From Chloroflexota bacterium (GTDB taxonomy: Bacteria > Chloroflexota > Anaerolineae > J102), in the NCBI GenBank assembly GCA_003353825.1, contig PIVW01000245.1, positions 1 to 8,539 of the forward strand: a DNA stretch of 8,539 nucleotides, read 5' to 3'. Every line of letters starts with the position of its first letter. The stretch's first letter is position 1. Below the pieces are notes generated by a model. The model was not told the origin of the DNA. It worked only from the letters and a program-made list of their open reading frames with translations, and searched no databases. A program made the translations under genes and the position numbers. Shown here piece after piece: positions 1 through 6,800 of this stretch.

Positions 1-31
1 TTTGCTCCTCGCAATCACTGCTCGGAGCAAA
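1..31. repeat. Inverted repeat / hairpin at window edge
   Basis: TTTGCTCC at 1-8 is exactly complementary to GGAGCAAA at 24-31, giving an 8-bp stem with a 15-nt loop. It lies about 35 bp past the stop of the shortened PIN toxin gene. It could be a transcription terminator for the minus-strand toxin-antitoxin module, since on that strand the stem would end in AAA and anything following lies outside the window. It could also be the end of a small repeat element. The bases that would decide this are beyond the edge. Confidence 0.4.
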
Positions 32-64
32 GACCGCCTATGCCCTTTTAGCCTTTCTCCTCAT

Positions 65-280
65 TCAATTGTAAACGTGCTTCTTTATCTCTGTACCGGT
101 TCCATGAACCATGCCGAATATCGCATTAGTAACTTCGTAAAAAAGTAATTCGGGCGAGATGAATCGTTTGCCTGTCTCGTCCCATTGTTGCCAAAGATCC
201 TGCACGACCCTATCCTTTGGGCGAGTAAGCAGGCGTATGACCAAACTGGCATCAACGCAAAGCGTCGAGGAGTTGCTCAC
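65..280 (-). CDS. VapC-like PIN-domain toxin, C-terminally truncated (71 aa)
   Basis: This is the N-terminal half of a PIN-domain endoribonuclease of the VapC type, the toxin of type II toxin-antitoxin modules that normally cleaves RNA through a cluster of acidic residues binding divalent metal. The first acidic residue is visible in the strand-1 motif (VDASLVI, D10). The next conserved acid is in the helix motif LLFYEVTNA (about E49). The reading frame then ends after only 71 residues, whereas the family usually runs to about 130, so the C-terminal acidic residues are missing. The start is GTG at 280, chosen because AGGGAGGA (286-293) lies 5 nt upstream. It overlaps the last 29 nt of the antitoxin gene, which is normal for such pairs. 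Another frame nearby (about 53-103) reads NRYRDKEARLQLNEEKG before a stop, which may be a frameshifted remnant. Most likely an inactive toxin; a real short protein cannot be excluded. Confidence 0.7.
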   Translation of the reverse strand: MSNSSTLCVDASLVIRLLTRPKDRVVQDLWQQWDETGKRFISPELLFYEVTNAIFGMVHGTGTEIKKHVYN

Positions 281-563
281 TTCGTTCCTCCCTCATTTGA
301 CGAATAATTTCGTCCGTAGGCGCTATCTCAATATCAGACAACTCGCGAGTTATCTGAACATGAGCATGTTGCAGAGATTTTCGCCAATCGGGCTCTTGCG
401 GATGCCCCGTCACCAATTGCTCGTATTGCTCAATAGAAACGACGACGACCTGCGGCTTCCCTGCACGTTCGATGGTGACAGGCTGTTGGTCTTCGACAAC
501 CCGTCGCATGAGTTCACCGAAATGGATGCGCGCTTCAGTAGCACTTACTGTTTTTGTAACCAT
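252..563 (-). CDS. Phd/YefM-family antitoxin (103 aa)
   Basis: Antitoxin of a type II module, paired with the overlapping PIN toxin gene. Residues 1 to about 50 form the Phd/YefM DNA-binding and dimerisation domain, with the typical pattern TVSATEARIHFGELMRRV, then PVTIERAGKPQVVVVS and EQYEQL. Proteins with this domain bind palindromic operators and repress their own operon. Residues from about 55 to 103, including APTDEIIRQMREERSEQLL, form the flexible C-terminal part expected to wrap around the toxin. The length is normal, with no sign of damage. The start is ATG at 563. The upstream Shine-Dalgarno match is weak (GAGAA), and a small TTTGA/TCAAA inverted repeat (565-578) covers it. A consensus-like promoter (615-643) and a 24-bp palindrome (589-612) lie just upstream, so autoregulation is very likely. 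With its toxin truncated, it may now be an orphan repressor. Confidence 0.9.
   Translation of the reverse strand: MVTKTVSATEARIHFGELMRRVVEDQQPVTIERAGKPQVVVVSIEQYEQLVTGHPQEPDWRKSLQHAHVQITRELSDIEIAPTDEIIRQMREERSEQLLDALR
286..293 (-). promoter_or_regulatory. Strong Shine-Dalgarno site fixing the GTG start of the PIN toxin
   Basis: On the minus strand AGGGAGGA is followed by ACGAA and then GTG. It lies inside the antitoxin coding sequence and supports the overlapping GTG start at 280. Retention of such a good site suggests the truncation of the toxin is recent, or that the short product is still made. Confidence 0.6.
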
Positions 564-564
564 G

Positions 565-578
565 TTTGAATTCTCAAA
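565..578 (-). repeat. Small inverted repeat in the antitoxin leader
   Basis: TTTGA (565-569) and TCAAA (574-578) are complementary around ATTC, directly before the ATG at 563. The only Shine-Dalgarno-like bases (GAGAA on the minus strand) lie within this element. It could slightly mask ribosome entry or serve as a minor operator. At 5 bp it could also be chance. Confidence 0.25.
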
Positions 579-588
579 GATTGTCGTT

Positions 589-612
589 AATCGATTGATT
601 AATCAATCGATT
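589..612. promoter_or_regulatory. Perfect 24-bp palindromic operator of the toxin-antitoxin module
   Basis: The half-site AATCGATTGATT at 589-600 is followed immediately by its exact reverse complement at 601-612, with no spacer and no mismatch. It sits just downstream of the predicted -10 box (615-620) and covers the predicted transcription start (about 608), ideal for steric repression. Phd/YefM antitoxins are known to bind palindromes at this position, so this is the likely binding site of the antitoxin, alone or with toxin. Direct binding is inferred. Confidence 0.8.
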
Positions 613-614
613 GT

Positions 615-643
615 ATCATACTCGCGTTGGCTGTGAAAATCAA
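615..643 (-). promoter_or_regulatory. Sigma-70-type promoter of the antitoxin/toxin operon
   Basis: On the minus strand, -35 TTGATT (638-643) and -10 TATGAT (615-620) are separated by 17 nt. The -35 box matches the TTGACA consensus at 4 of 6 positions and the -10 box matches TATAAT at 5 of 6. The expected start near 608 falls in the palindrome and gives a leader of about 45 nt before the ATG at 563. Confidence 0.6.
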
Positions 644-683
644 ATAGGACTATTGACACAACAAGCCGCCGCAAAGTTATTAC

Positions 684-1154
684 CTAGCCTGGCCAGCGTC
701 CGTATCCCGTTAGCCCGCTCACCCATTCATCCAGAACTTCGCGCGTGCCAGGAGTCAGTGGTTGAGGCAAATTCTGCAAGGGATACCAACCGATGTCTGC
801 GATCTCGCCCCCATCCGCCTGCACCTCACCGGCCAACCATTTACATTCAAAAACAAAGATGTTGTCTCGTTTGTAGGACCCCAAGCACAGATACACCCCC
901 ACCAGTCGTACAATCTCGACTTTTAGACCTGTTTCCTCTCGCATCTCTCTCACCATCGACTCATCAGCACTTTCGTTGCCATCGCTACCACCACCCGGCA
1001 GGTACCAATTGCGACTGGCGTAGCTATGCCGTACGAAGAGAATTCGCCCCGTTTCATCCTGCACAATACCCCGTACACCCACCGTGCGTGGCCGCGTCAG
1101 CCACCACCACACTTGCAACATTTTGATGGCCGGGTCACGCCAATTCCAATGCAT
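684..1154 (-). CDS. Nudix hydrolase (156 aa)
   Basis: Cytoplasmic pyrophosphohydrolase of the Nudix superfamily, cleaving a nucleoside diphosphate linked to another group (X). The Nudix box GX5EX7REUXEEXGU is complete at residues 55-77: G55, E61, R69-E70, then REMREETGL with E73 and E74 as the metal-binding glutamates. Strand motifs before it (VGVRGIVQDETGRILFVRH) and the WYLPGGG lead-in are also typical. Substrate cannot be read from the box. It is the third gene of a minus-strand operon, starting 18 nt after the psuG stop, which suggests a nucleotide-salvage or cleaning role. One idea is hydrolysis of a pseudouridine di- or triphosphate to the monophosphate used by PsuG. The start is ATG at 1154, with no strong Shine-Dalgarno site; a later ATG at 1121 would still leave the domain intact. 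The tryptophan-rich N-terminus (residues 3-18) looks family-specific. Confidence 0.93.
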   Translation of the reverse strand: MHWNWRDPAIKMLQVWWWLTRPRTVGVRGIVQDETGRILFVRHSYASRNWYLPGGGSDGNESADESMVREMREETGLKVEIVRLVGVYLCLGSYKRDNIFVFECKWLAGEVQADGGEIADIGWYPLQNLPQPLTPGTREVLDEWVSGLTGYGRWPG

Positions 1155-1172
1155 ACCAGTGCGTCGCCCGCT

Positions 1173-2024
1173 CTACGCCAACACCAAGGCAATGGCAGCG
1201 GCCAAGCGAACGTTATTCTCTAACAAGGCCAGATTGGCGCGCAGCGAGGCTTCGCCAGTAACCTCGGCGATGTAAGAGAGCAGAAATGGGGTAATCTCTT
1301 TGCCATGCACTCTCTGTTCTTTGGCAGCGATCAGGGCTGCATCGATAGCATCGTTGGCAACGGCTTCGTCCAGGGCGGCTGTCTGCGGTACCGGGACCGT
1401 GACGAGCATGCCGGTTCGAAGCCCCAACGAGCGCTGAGCTTTCCAGATAGCAGCGACTTCGGCCGGGCTATCACAGCGAGTGTCGACGGGCAGGCCGGAT
1501 GAGCGAGTATAAAAAGCCGGGATATCGTCACAACCATAGCCGATCACGGGCACGCCAAGTGTCTCGAGGCGCTCGCGGGTGCGGGGTAGGTCGAGGATGG
1601 CTTTGGCGCCGGCGCAAACCACCAGCACCGGGATCGTAGCCAGGGCAGTGAGATCGGCAGATTCGTCGAAATCGTCACCACGGTGCACACCACCAAGCCC
1701 ACCCGTGGCAAATACCTCGATCCCGTGTCGATGAGCAAGCCACATCGTGGTAGCGACGGTGGTGGCTGCATCCAGTTTTCGGGCTGAGACAATGGCCAGA
1801 TCACGCAGAGATGCTTTGATCACCCCCTCACTTTTGGCAAAGTGCTCGATCTGGTTGTTCGATAGGCCAGCCGTCGCTTCACCCGCGACGAAGCCACAGG
1901 TGCGCGGTTCAGCGCCTGAGTTACGGATCAACTCTTCCAGCCGTAATGCGGTCTCGTAATTCTGAGGATATGGCAGGCCATGGGCGATAACAGTACTTTC
2001 GAGTGCGACAAGAGGTTGAGTCAT
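1173..2024 (-). CDS. psuG: Pseudouridine-5'-phosphate glycosidase PsuG (283 aa)
   Basis: Breaks the C-C glycosidic bond of pseudouridine 5'-phosphate, giving uracil and ribose 5-phosphate; the reaction is reversible and Mn-dependent. The IndA/PsuG signature is clear: VALESTVIAHGLPYPQN at the N-terminus, GVIKASLRDL, FATGGLGGVHRG, SADLTAL, GAKAILDLPRT, and KEITPFLL...ASLRANLALL at the end. Counting from the chosen Met, E9, K70, D124 and K141 correspond to E. coli Glu31, Lys93, metal-binding Asp149 and catalytic Lys166; the 17-residue D-to-K spacing is the same. The start is ambiguous. A TTG at 2051 overlaps the stop of the upstream transporter gene (TTGA) and would add nine residues. ATG at 2024 lies 23 nt beyond that stop. 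Neither has a Shine-Dalgarno site, so translational coupling is likely. The protein lacks roughly the first 15-20 residues found in many homologues. PsuG usually works with the kinase PsuK, which is not in this window. Confidence 0.95.
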   Translation of the reverse strand: MTQPLVALESTVIAHGLPYPQNYETALRLEELIRNSGAEPRTCGFVAGEATAGLSNNQIEHFAKSEGVIKASLRDLAIVSARKLDAATTVATTMWLAHRHGIEVFATGGLGGVHRGDDFDESADLTALATIPVLVVCAGAKAILDLPRTRERLETLGVPVIGYGCDDIPAFYTRSSGLPVDTRCDSPAEVAAIWKAQRSLGLRTGMLVTVPVPQTAALDEAVANDAIDAALIAAKEQRVHGKEITPFLLSYIAEVTGEASLRANLALLENNVRLAAAIALVLA

Positions 2025-2047
2025 GGTAGGGGGTGAGGGGATAGAGA

Positions 2048-3403
2048 TCAAAGAACGATATCGCTGGGGTTGTTGCCAGAATCGACAATCGCTTTACGTA
2101 CGTTGACAGGGATGAGCAGGATGAGGCCTACAACAAAGAAGAGTATGACAGATAGCAGCGCCACGCGTGTACCACCCGTTATCTGCACAGCTGCGGCAAA
2201 TACCAGGGGCCCAATCCAGGAGGTGCCGCGCTCGCTGATCTCGTAGAAGCCAAAGTACTCCGATTCATTCTCGCGGGGGATCATTTGCGAATAGAGCGAG
2301 CGGCTTAACGCTTGCGAGCCGCCGAGGACGATGGCGACGGACACGCCTAACACAAACAGTTGCCAGATTTCATAGAGTAACGCATAGGCCGAGACAACGA
2401 TACCCACCCAGATGAAAAGGCTGATGATAATGGAGCGTTTGGCTCCGATGCGTCCGGCCAACCACCCAAAAGCCAGGGCCCCGCCGAAGGCGACAAACTG
2501 GATCAGCAAAACGAGGATGACCAGCGTGTTGTCGTCTGCAGCCAATTCGGAGGCTGCAAATAGGGTAGAAACCACGATCACGGTCTGGATGCCGTCGTTG
2601 TAAATCAGGTAGGCGATCAGATACCGCAAGGTATGTGGGTATTTGCTGCGGATTTCTCGCAATGTTTTAAGGATTTGCTTGACGCCCTGCGAGAAATAGG
2701 ACTCCCCTCTGGGAAGACTTTTGAGGGAACGGCGCTGGCGCAGACGTCGGGCGGGGAAGAGGTAAGTGAAGAGCAGCCACCACAACCCTGCACTGGCAAT
2801 ACTGAGACGCACGGCCAGTCCAGTGTCCGCCATCATTTGAATTAAGACTAGATTCAACGCTAGCAAAACGCCACCGCCTAGATAGCCAATTGCCCAACCT
2901 TTGGAGCTGACCGAATCACGATCTTGCGGGGCGGCGATATCAGGTAGAAAGGCGTTATAGAATACAATGGCAGCGCCAAAAGATAGATTGGCAATGATAA
3001 ACAACAATCCTGCCAGTAGCACCGCCCCATTGGTCCCCAGCACCGGCATATCGGTGACGATGAAAAACATAAGGATGGTGGCAAGCGCGCCGATTGTGGC
3101 AAATCCCAACAATAGTTTTTTCTTGAGCGTCGAATAATCGGCGATAGCTCCAAGCAAGGGCAGAATTAGAACCTGAAGAATGACTGAGATCGAGACGCAG
3201 GTGGGGAAAAATGCATCTGGCTCGAAGCGGAATCCTAGAAACTGAACACCATCGACGGTTCTGGCTAAACTAGACAGGTAGGGCCCCAATAAGGTTGTGA
3301 CGACGGTGGTGCTGAAGGCAGAATTCGCCCAATCGTACATCATCCAGCCGCGCACTTCGCGGTTGTTTGTTTCAATTGGGGCGTGCAGCGTTGTTTGGGC
3401 CAT
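2048..3403 (-). CDS. UMF1/Atg22-type major facilitator transporter (451 aa)
   Basis: Integral inner-membrane transporter of the major facilitator superfamily, UMF1 branch, related to yeast Atg22, the vacuolar amino-acid effluxer. Branch signatures are visible: WMMYDWANSAF at residues 20-30 in the first membrane segment, ADYSTLKKKLL in the loop after the second, and LGGSQALSRSLYSQMIPRE followed by EYFGFYEISERG at about 360-393. There are about 11-12 hydrophobic segments with a basic central loop (RRLRQRRSLK). The start is ATG at 3403, supported by GGAG (3411-3414) 7 nt upstream and by a promoter just before it. The frame stays open to 3496, but that would start upstream of the predicted transcript. 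It is the first gene of an operon with psuG, whose alternative start overlaps its stop, and the Nudix gene. Substrates of bacterial UMF1 proteins are mostly unknown; context suggests a nucleoside such as pseudouridine, by inference only. Confidence 0.9.
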   Translation of the reverse strand: MAQTTLHAPIETNNREVRGWMMYDWANSAFSTTVVTTLLGPYLSSLARTVDGVQFLGFRFEPDAFFPTCVSISVILQVLILPLLGAIADYSTLKKKLLLGFATIGALATILMFFIVTDMPVLGTNGAVLLAGLLFIIANLSFGAAIVFYNAFLPDIAAPQDRDSVSSKGWAIGYLGGGVLLALNLVLIQMMADTGLAVRLSIASAGLWWLLFTYLFPARRLRQRRSLKSLPRGESYFSQGVKQILKTLREIRSKYPHTLRYLIAYLIYNDGIQTVIVVSTLFAASELAADDNTLVILVLLIQFVAFGGALAFGWLAGRIGAKRSIIISLFIWVGIVVSAYALLYEIWQLFVLGVSVAIVLGGSQALSRSLYSQMIPRENESEYFGFYEISERGTSWIGPLVFAAAVQITGGTRVALLSVILFFVVGLILLIPVNVRKAIVDSGNNPSDIVL

Positions 3404-3446
3404 GAGTTTGCTCCGAGTGACAGGGCAGGTACGGGAATCGCTAAGC

Positions 3447-3476
3447 ATGATACACGCCGAATTAGCATATGGGCAA
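3447..3476 (-). promoter_or_regulatory. Promoter of the transporter-psuG-Nudix operon
   Basis: On the minus strand, -35 TTGCCC (3471-3476) and -10 TATCAT (3447-3452) are separated by 18 nt. The -10 matches TATAAT at 5 of 6 positions and the -35 matches TTGACA at 4 of 6. The expected start near 3440 leaves a leader of about 37 nt before the ATG at 3403, agreeing with the ribosome site there. The left arm of a long inverted repeat begins only 5 bp upstream of the -35 box. Confidence 0.45.
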
Positions 3477-3481
3477 CACCA

Positions 3482-3539
3482 CCACCCACACCACACGAGT
3501 CCAACAGGATTGGAAAGCTACGACTAGTGTGGTGGGTGG
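3482..3539. repeat. Long imperfect inverted repeat in the divergent intergenic region
   Basis: The 20-nt arm at 3482-3501 (CCACCCACACCACACGAGTC) pairs with the 18-nt arm at 3522-3539 (GACTAGTGTGGTGGGTGG). There are 17 base pairs, one mismatch and a 2-nt bulge, around a loop of 20 nt. A smaller CCAA/TTGG hairpin (3501-3513) is nested in the loop. One arm is purely C/A-rich and the other G/T-rich at the outer end. It is directly upstream of the operon promoter and between divergent genes, so it is not a terminator of a visible gene. It may be a regulator site or a cruciform. Confidence 0.5.
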
Positions 3540-3560
3540 GATGCAGACCACCCTGCCGCT

Positions 3561-3587
3561 AGCAACTGACTGCGATCTTCAGTTGTT
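3561..3587 (+). other. Hairpin followed by T residues, terminator-like
   Basis: AGCAACTGA (3561-3569) pairs with TCAGTTGTT (3579-3587) around a 9-nt loop. This is a 9-bp stem including one G-T pair, followed by TTG. It resembles a weak plus-strand intrinsic terminator, yet no plus-strand gene precedes it. It could insulate the downstream gene from stray transcription, be an attenuator if transcription starts upstream, or be an operator. The stem is poor in G/C. Confidence 0.3.
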
Positions 3588-3625
3588 TTGTAGAATCTGA
3601 TGCCCACAAGCGGTACTGATTTTTC

Positions 3626-3655
3626 TTGCAGCAATTAGAGGGTCGGTGATAAGAT
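3626..3655 (+). promoter_or_regulatory. Possible promoter of the large secreted-protein gene
   Basis: TTGCAG (3626-3631) and TAAGAT (3650-3655) are spaced by 18 nt, matching consensus at 3 and 4 of 6 positions. This would give a leader of about 115 nt before the ATG at 3777. It is the best pair I found in the region, but weak. Confidence 0.25.
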
Positions 3656-3776
3656 TTGAGTCTCCTCTCGTAAATTTTCGGCGGATGTTGTTGAATGCTA
3701 AGAAGGTGTTTGTGTTTGCACGCGAAAAAAACGTATTTCCCATTTCTGGTTCACACTGATCATAGGAGAGAGGATT

Positions 3777-3884
3777 ATGATAGCTCGAGTTTCATCTATT
3801 TTGTTGCTCATGACTGGTTTGTTCGTAGCAGCGATCAGCTTTCTGGCGCCATCAGCAGTGATAGAAACCAGTCAGGCTCGGGCC
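3777..3884 (+). other. Signal peptide of the large exported protein
   Basis: Codons 1-36 encode a short n-region with R4, a hydrophobic stretch from about S7 to A24, and a small-residue site A-R-A before N37. No lipobox cysteine is present, so cleavage by signal peptidase I is expected rather than lipoprotein processing. Confidence 0.75.
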
Positions 3885-6800
3885 AACGCGTCCTCAGGCT
3901 GGTCATGGCCACTCTACGAGGGCTTTAAGGCCGTCGACACACCTGATGATGTTCATATCTGGGCGGTCGGGAACTATAGTCTCATCAAGTATTCCGCCAA
4001 TGGTGGTGTTTCGTGGGCCACCCAACAGGCGCCAGTCGGGGCGTCTCTAAACAGCGTTGATTTTGTCGATGCTGTACACGGTTGGAGCGTTGGTTACGAA
4101 GGTATCATCCTGCACACCAATAACGGTCTTACCTGGATTACACAAACTTCGGGTGTGACTGCTTCTCTGAATGATGTCAGCTTTTTCGACAGCAGCTTTG
4201 GCTGGGCTGTTGGATCAGATAGTACCATACTGCGAACTACCGACGGAGGCACCTCGTGGCATCAGGCTAGCAGTGTGCCCGATGCTGATGTCAGCTTATA
4301 CAAGGTTGTATTCGCCAACCGCACCACAGGCTGGACCTTGGACTGGGGCGACCGCCTCTGGGTGACAAAGGATGGGGGAGTGGTCTGGTCAGCGCTCAAC
4401 CTGCCGCTACAGGCAGGGGATCGGATTGGCGATTTTAGTCTGCTCGATGACCAACGAGGGTGGGTGGTTACCGACAAGGGTGATGTTTTCAGAACAACGG
4501 ATGGGGGCATGAACTGGTTTTTGTTGGCGGCTCTTCCTGAGGCTTACAGCTACGGCAGTTTCCAAAACATCGCCTTCAAAAACGCGGACGAAGGTTGGAT
4601 CGTGCATTATCGATGGTATTCCAGTTACGATTCTCAAAACATCGTGTTTCATTCTACCGACGGCGGCGAGCACTGGACCGAAACCGGCACCAGCCCATAC
4701 AATGGTAAGGGTTTTATGCCCAGTGTAAATGGCACACTGTGGTCAGCAGGAGAAGAGCGGGGATTTAAGGGTTATGACCCGTTGGGGCACCAGATCTTGA
4801 GTTCCAACGACGATGGCGCTACTTGGAACCATAACTGCGGATTACGTGGGATTCTTAATAGCTCGCAAGCCGTTGAACTTGTGGAGAATATTGGCTTCGT
4901 ACTGACTTCGAATCATATCTTAAGGACGGAGGATGGTGGTCTGTCGTGGAACGATATACACGAGTTCAACGATGGTTCATACAGTAGATCAGACATAGTC
5001 TCACTGGATGGAGCCAACGCCTGGATAGCCGGCAGCCAGGGGCACATCCTCTATTCGGGCAATGGTGGTGTTACCTGGCAAGGGCAGACAAGCAACACCA
5101 CTGACGACCTCTACGCCATCAGCATGGCTAATAATGCTCATGGTCTGGCGGTCGGACAAAATGGCCGCATTGTGCGCACAACCGATGGTGGCAGTAGCTG
5201 GACGCCCGTAACCAGCCATACCATAGAACCCCTGTTTGCTGTGGCCTGGGTCGACGCCACTACCGCTGTTGCTGTAGGCGAAACAGGTACGATTGTACGC
5301 ACGGATGATGCCGGTATCTCATGGACAAACGTCGGTGGACTCACTAAACTACATCTTTATGGGGTAGATTTCGCGGGCAACACCCAGACAGGTTGGGTTG
5401 TAGGGCAGAGCCGTACAATATTGCGCTCTACCGACGGTGGACAAAGCTGGCAAACCCAACCGCCGCCACCGATCCCCGAGTGGGCCGGCTTGTACAGCGT
5501 TAGTGCCGTTAGCGCCACGGAGGCGCATGCCGGGGGAAGAGGGGCTATCATAGATACCTATGATGCCGGCGCCTCTTGGGGAATTAGTTATAACAATGCC
5601 AATGAAGGGATAAGGGATATCGATTTCTTCGATAGCGATCATGGGCTGGCAGAAACTAGTGGAGAAGCTAAAGTACTGCGCTACGGGATCACTACCTTCG
5701 CTCCACCTCCATCTCCCACCGACTGGGTTCCATCCTATTCAATCGATCATGGCCCGACCATCGATGGTGACCTATCAGATTGGCCAGAGGTCGAGGGCGT
5801 ATTTTTGGATCAATTGACTGCCAATACCCAAAAACGAGATCTACCCAGTCATTACGATCTTAGTACAACCGTGCGTAGTTTGTGGACAGCTTCGACGCTC
5901 TACTTTGCCGTCAGTGTTTTTGACAATCGGGTTGTCAGTGATAGCGCAAATGTATGGGATGATGACCAGGTCGAGCTAGGGATCGATGGACTCAATGACT
6001 ATCAAGATGATGGCGCCGATGACCACCAGTACACCATCAACGCCGACGGGCGCAAAACAGATCGGGCGGCGCCAACCGAGGGTTTCCAGGCGGCGATCAA
6101 CACGCGCATCGATGGTTATGATGCTGAGATAGCCATTCCTGCAGAGCACTTGCAGGCAGGCGTGCTTATCGCTGATAAGGTGATGGGTTTCAATCTGGGC
6201 ATGCATGACGATGACACCGGCGGCCCCTATGACACACATCTAATCTGGAAAGGTGATAGCACCTTTGGTGTGCAACCTGGCTGGGCCGGTCTCGAACTCC
6301 TGGCCGATCAAGCGCCGGTAGTTACACCCCCTGCCACTATACCGACACCGTCAGGTGATACGGTAACGCTCCAACAGGGTTTTCTGGACTATGAAGGCGC
6401 TGAAGATACTTTTATCAATCTATGGGATCCAGATATAAACAATGGTGAGAGTGATACACTGACCGCTCGCGCTGATGGCGCTATCGCCTCATTGCTGTAT
6501 TATAATCTGTCGCCTCTGCCTGCCGAAATCACGATTAAGCGGGCAACCTTAAGTCTTTTTCCAAAAGACCGTAGTAATCCTCAGACCCTTGATGCAAACA
6601 TTTATGCCCTACTACGAGACTGGCAAGAAACGCAGACCACTTGGAACAGGGCAAGCAGTGGTGAAATGTGGCAGGTACCAGGTGCGGATGGTGTATTGGA
6701 TCGCGAGGGCGCCATCAGCGACTATAAAGCAATCGATTGGCTACAGCGTTGGGCGAGTTTCGATATCACTGCGCTTGTACAGCGTTGGTCTGGTGAAACC

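Larger units (their letters stand above)
3404..3776. other. Divergent intergenic region without a gene
   Basis: This roughly 370-bp gap separates the minus-strand salvage operon from the plus-strand secreted-protein gene. It holds the operon promoter, the long inverted repeat, a terminator-like hairpin and a weak plus-strand promoter candidate. Open frames crossing it lack ribosome sites and resemble no protein I know, so I do not call them genes. The stretch 3660-3760 is A/T-rich, including an A-run at 3725-3731 that might bend DNA upstream of the gene. Confidence 0.6.

Noticed and set aside
21..31. CTCGGAGCAAA shared with the minus strand at 3408-3418
   Set aside because: It is an 11-base match only. 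The second copy contains the transporter's ribosome site, and no longer repeat extends from it, so it is probably coincidence.
159..569. 136-codon plus-strand open frame
   Set aside because: It lies antisense to the antitoxin and toxin genes, which have clear domains and ribosome sites; its translation resembles nothing and is rich in Arg/Ser/Leu as expected of an antisense shadow.
611..1126. 171-codon plus-strand open frame
   Set aside because: It is antisense to the Nudix gene, is rich in Pro/His/Arg/Cys, and has no domain or ribosome site.
2024..2040. G-rich run (GG, GGGGG, GGGG) as a possible G-quadruplex
   Set aside because: There are too few separate G-tracts of three or more for a convincing four-stranded structure.
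3404..3496. 31-codon N-terminal extension of the transporter
   Set aside because: It is Cys/Trp-rich and overlaps the predicted promoter; the ATG at 3403 has GGAG at the right distance and the family signature begins shortly after it.
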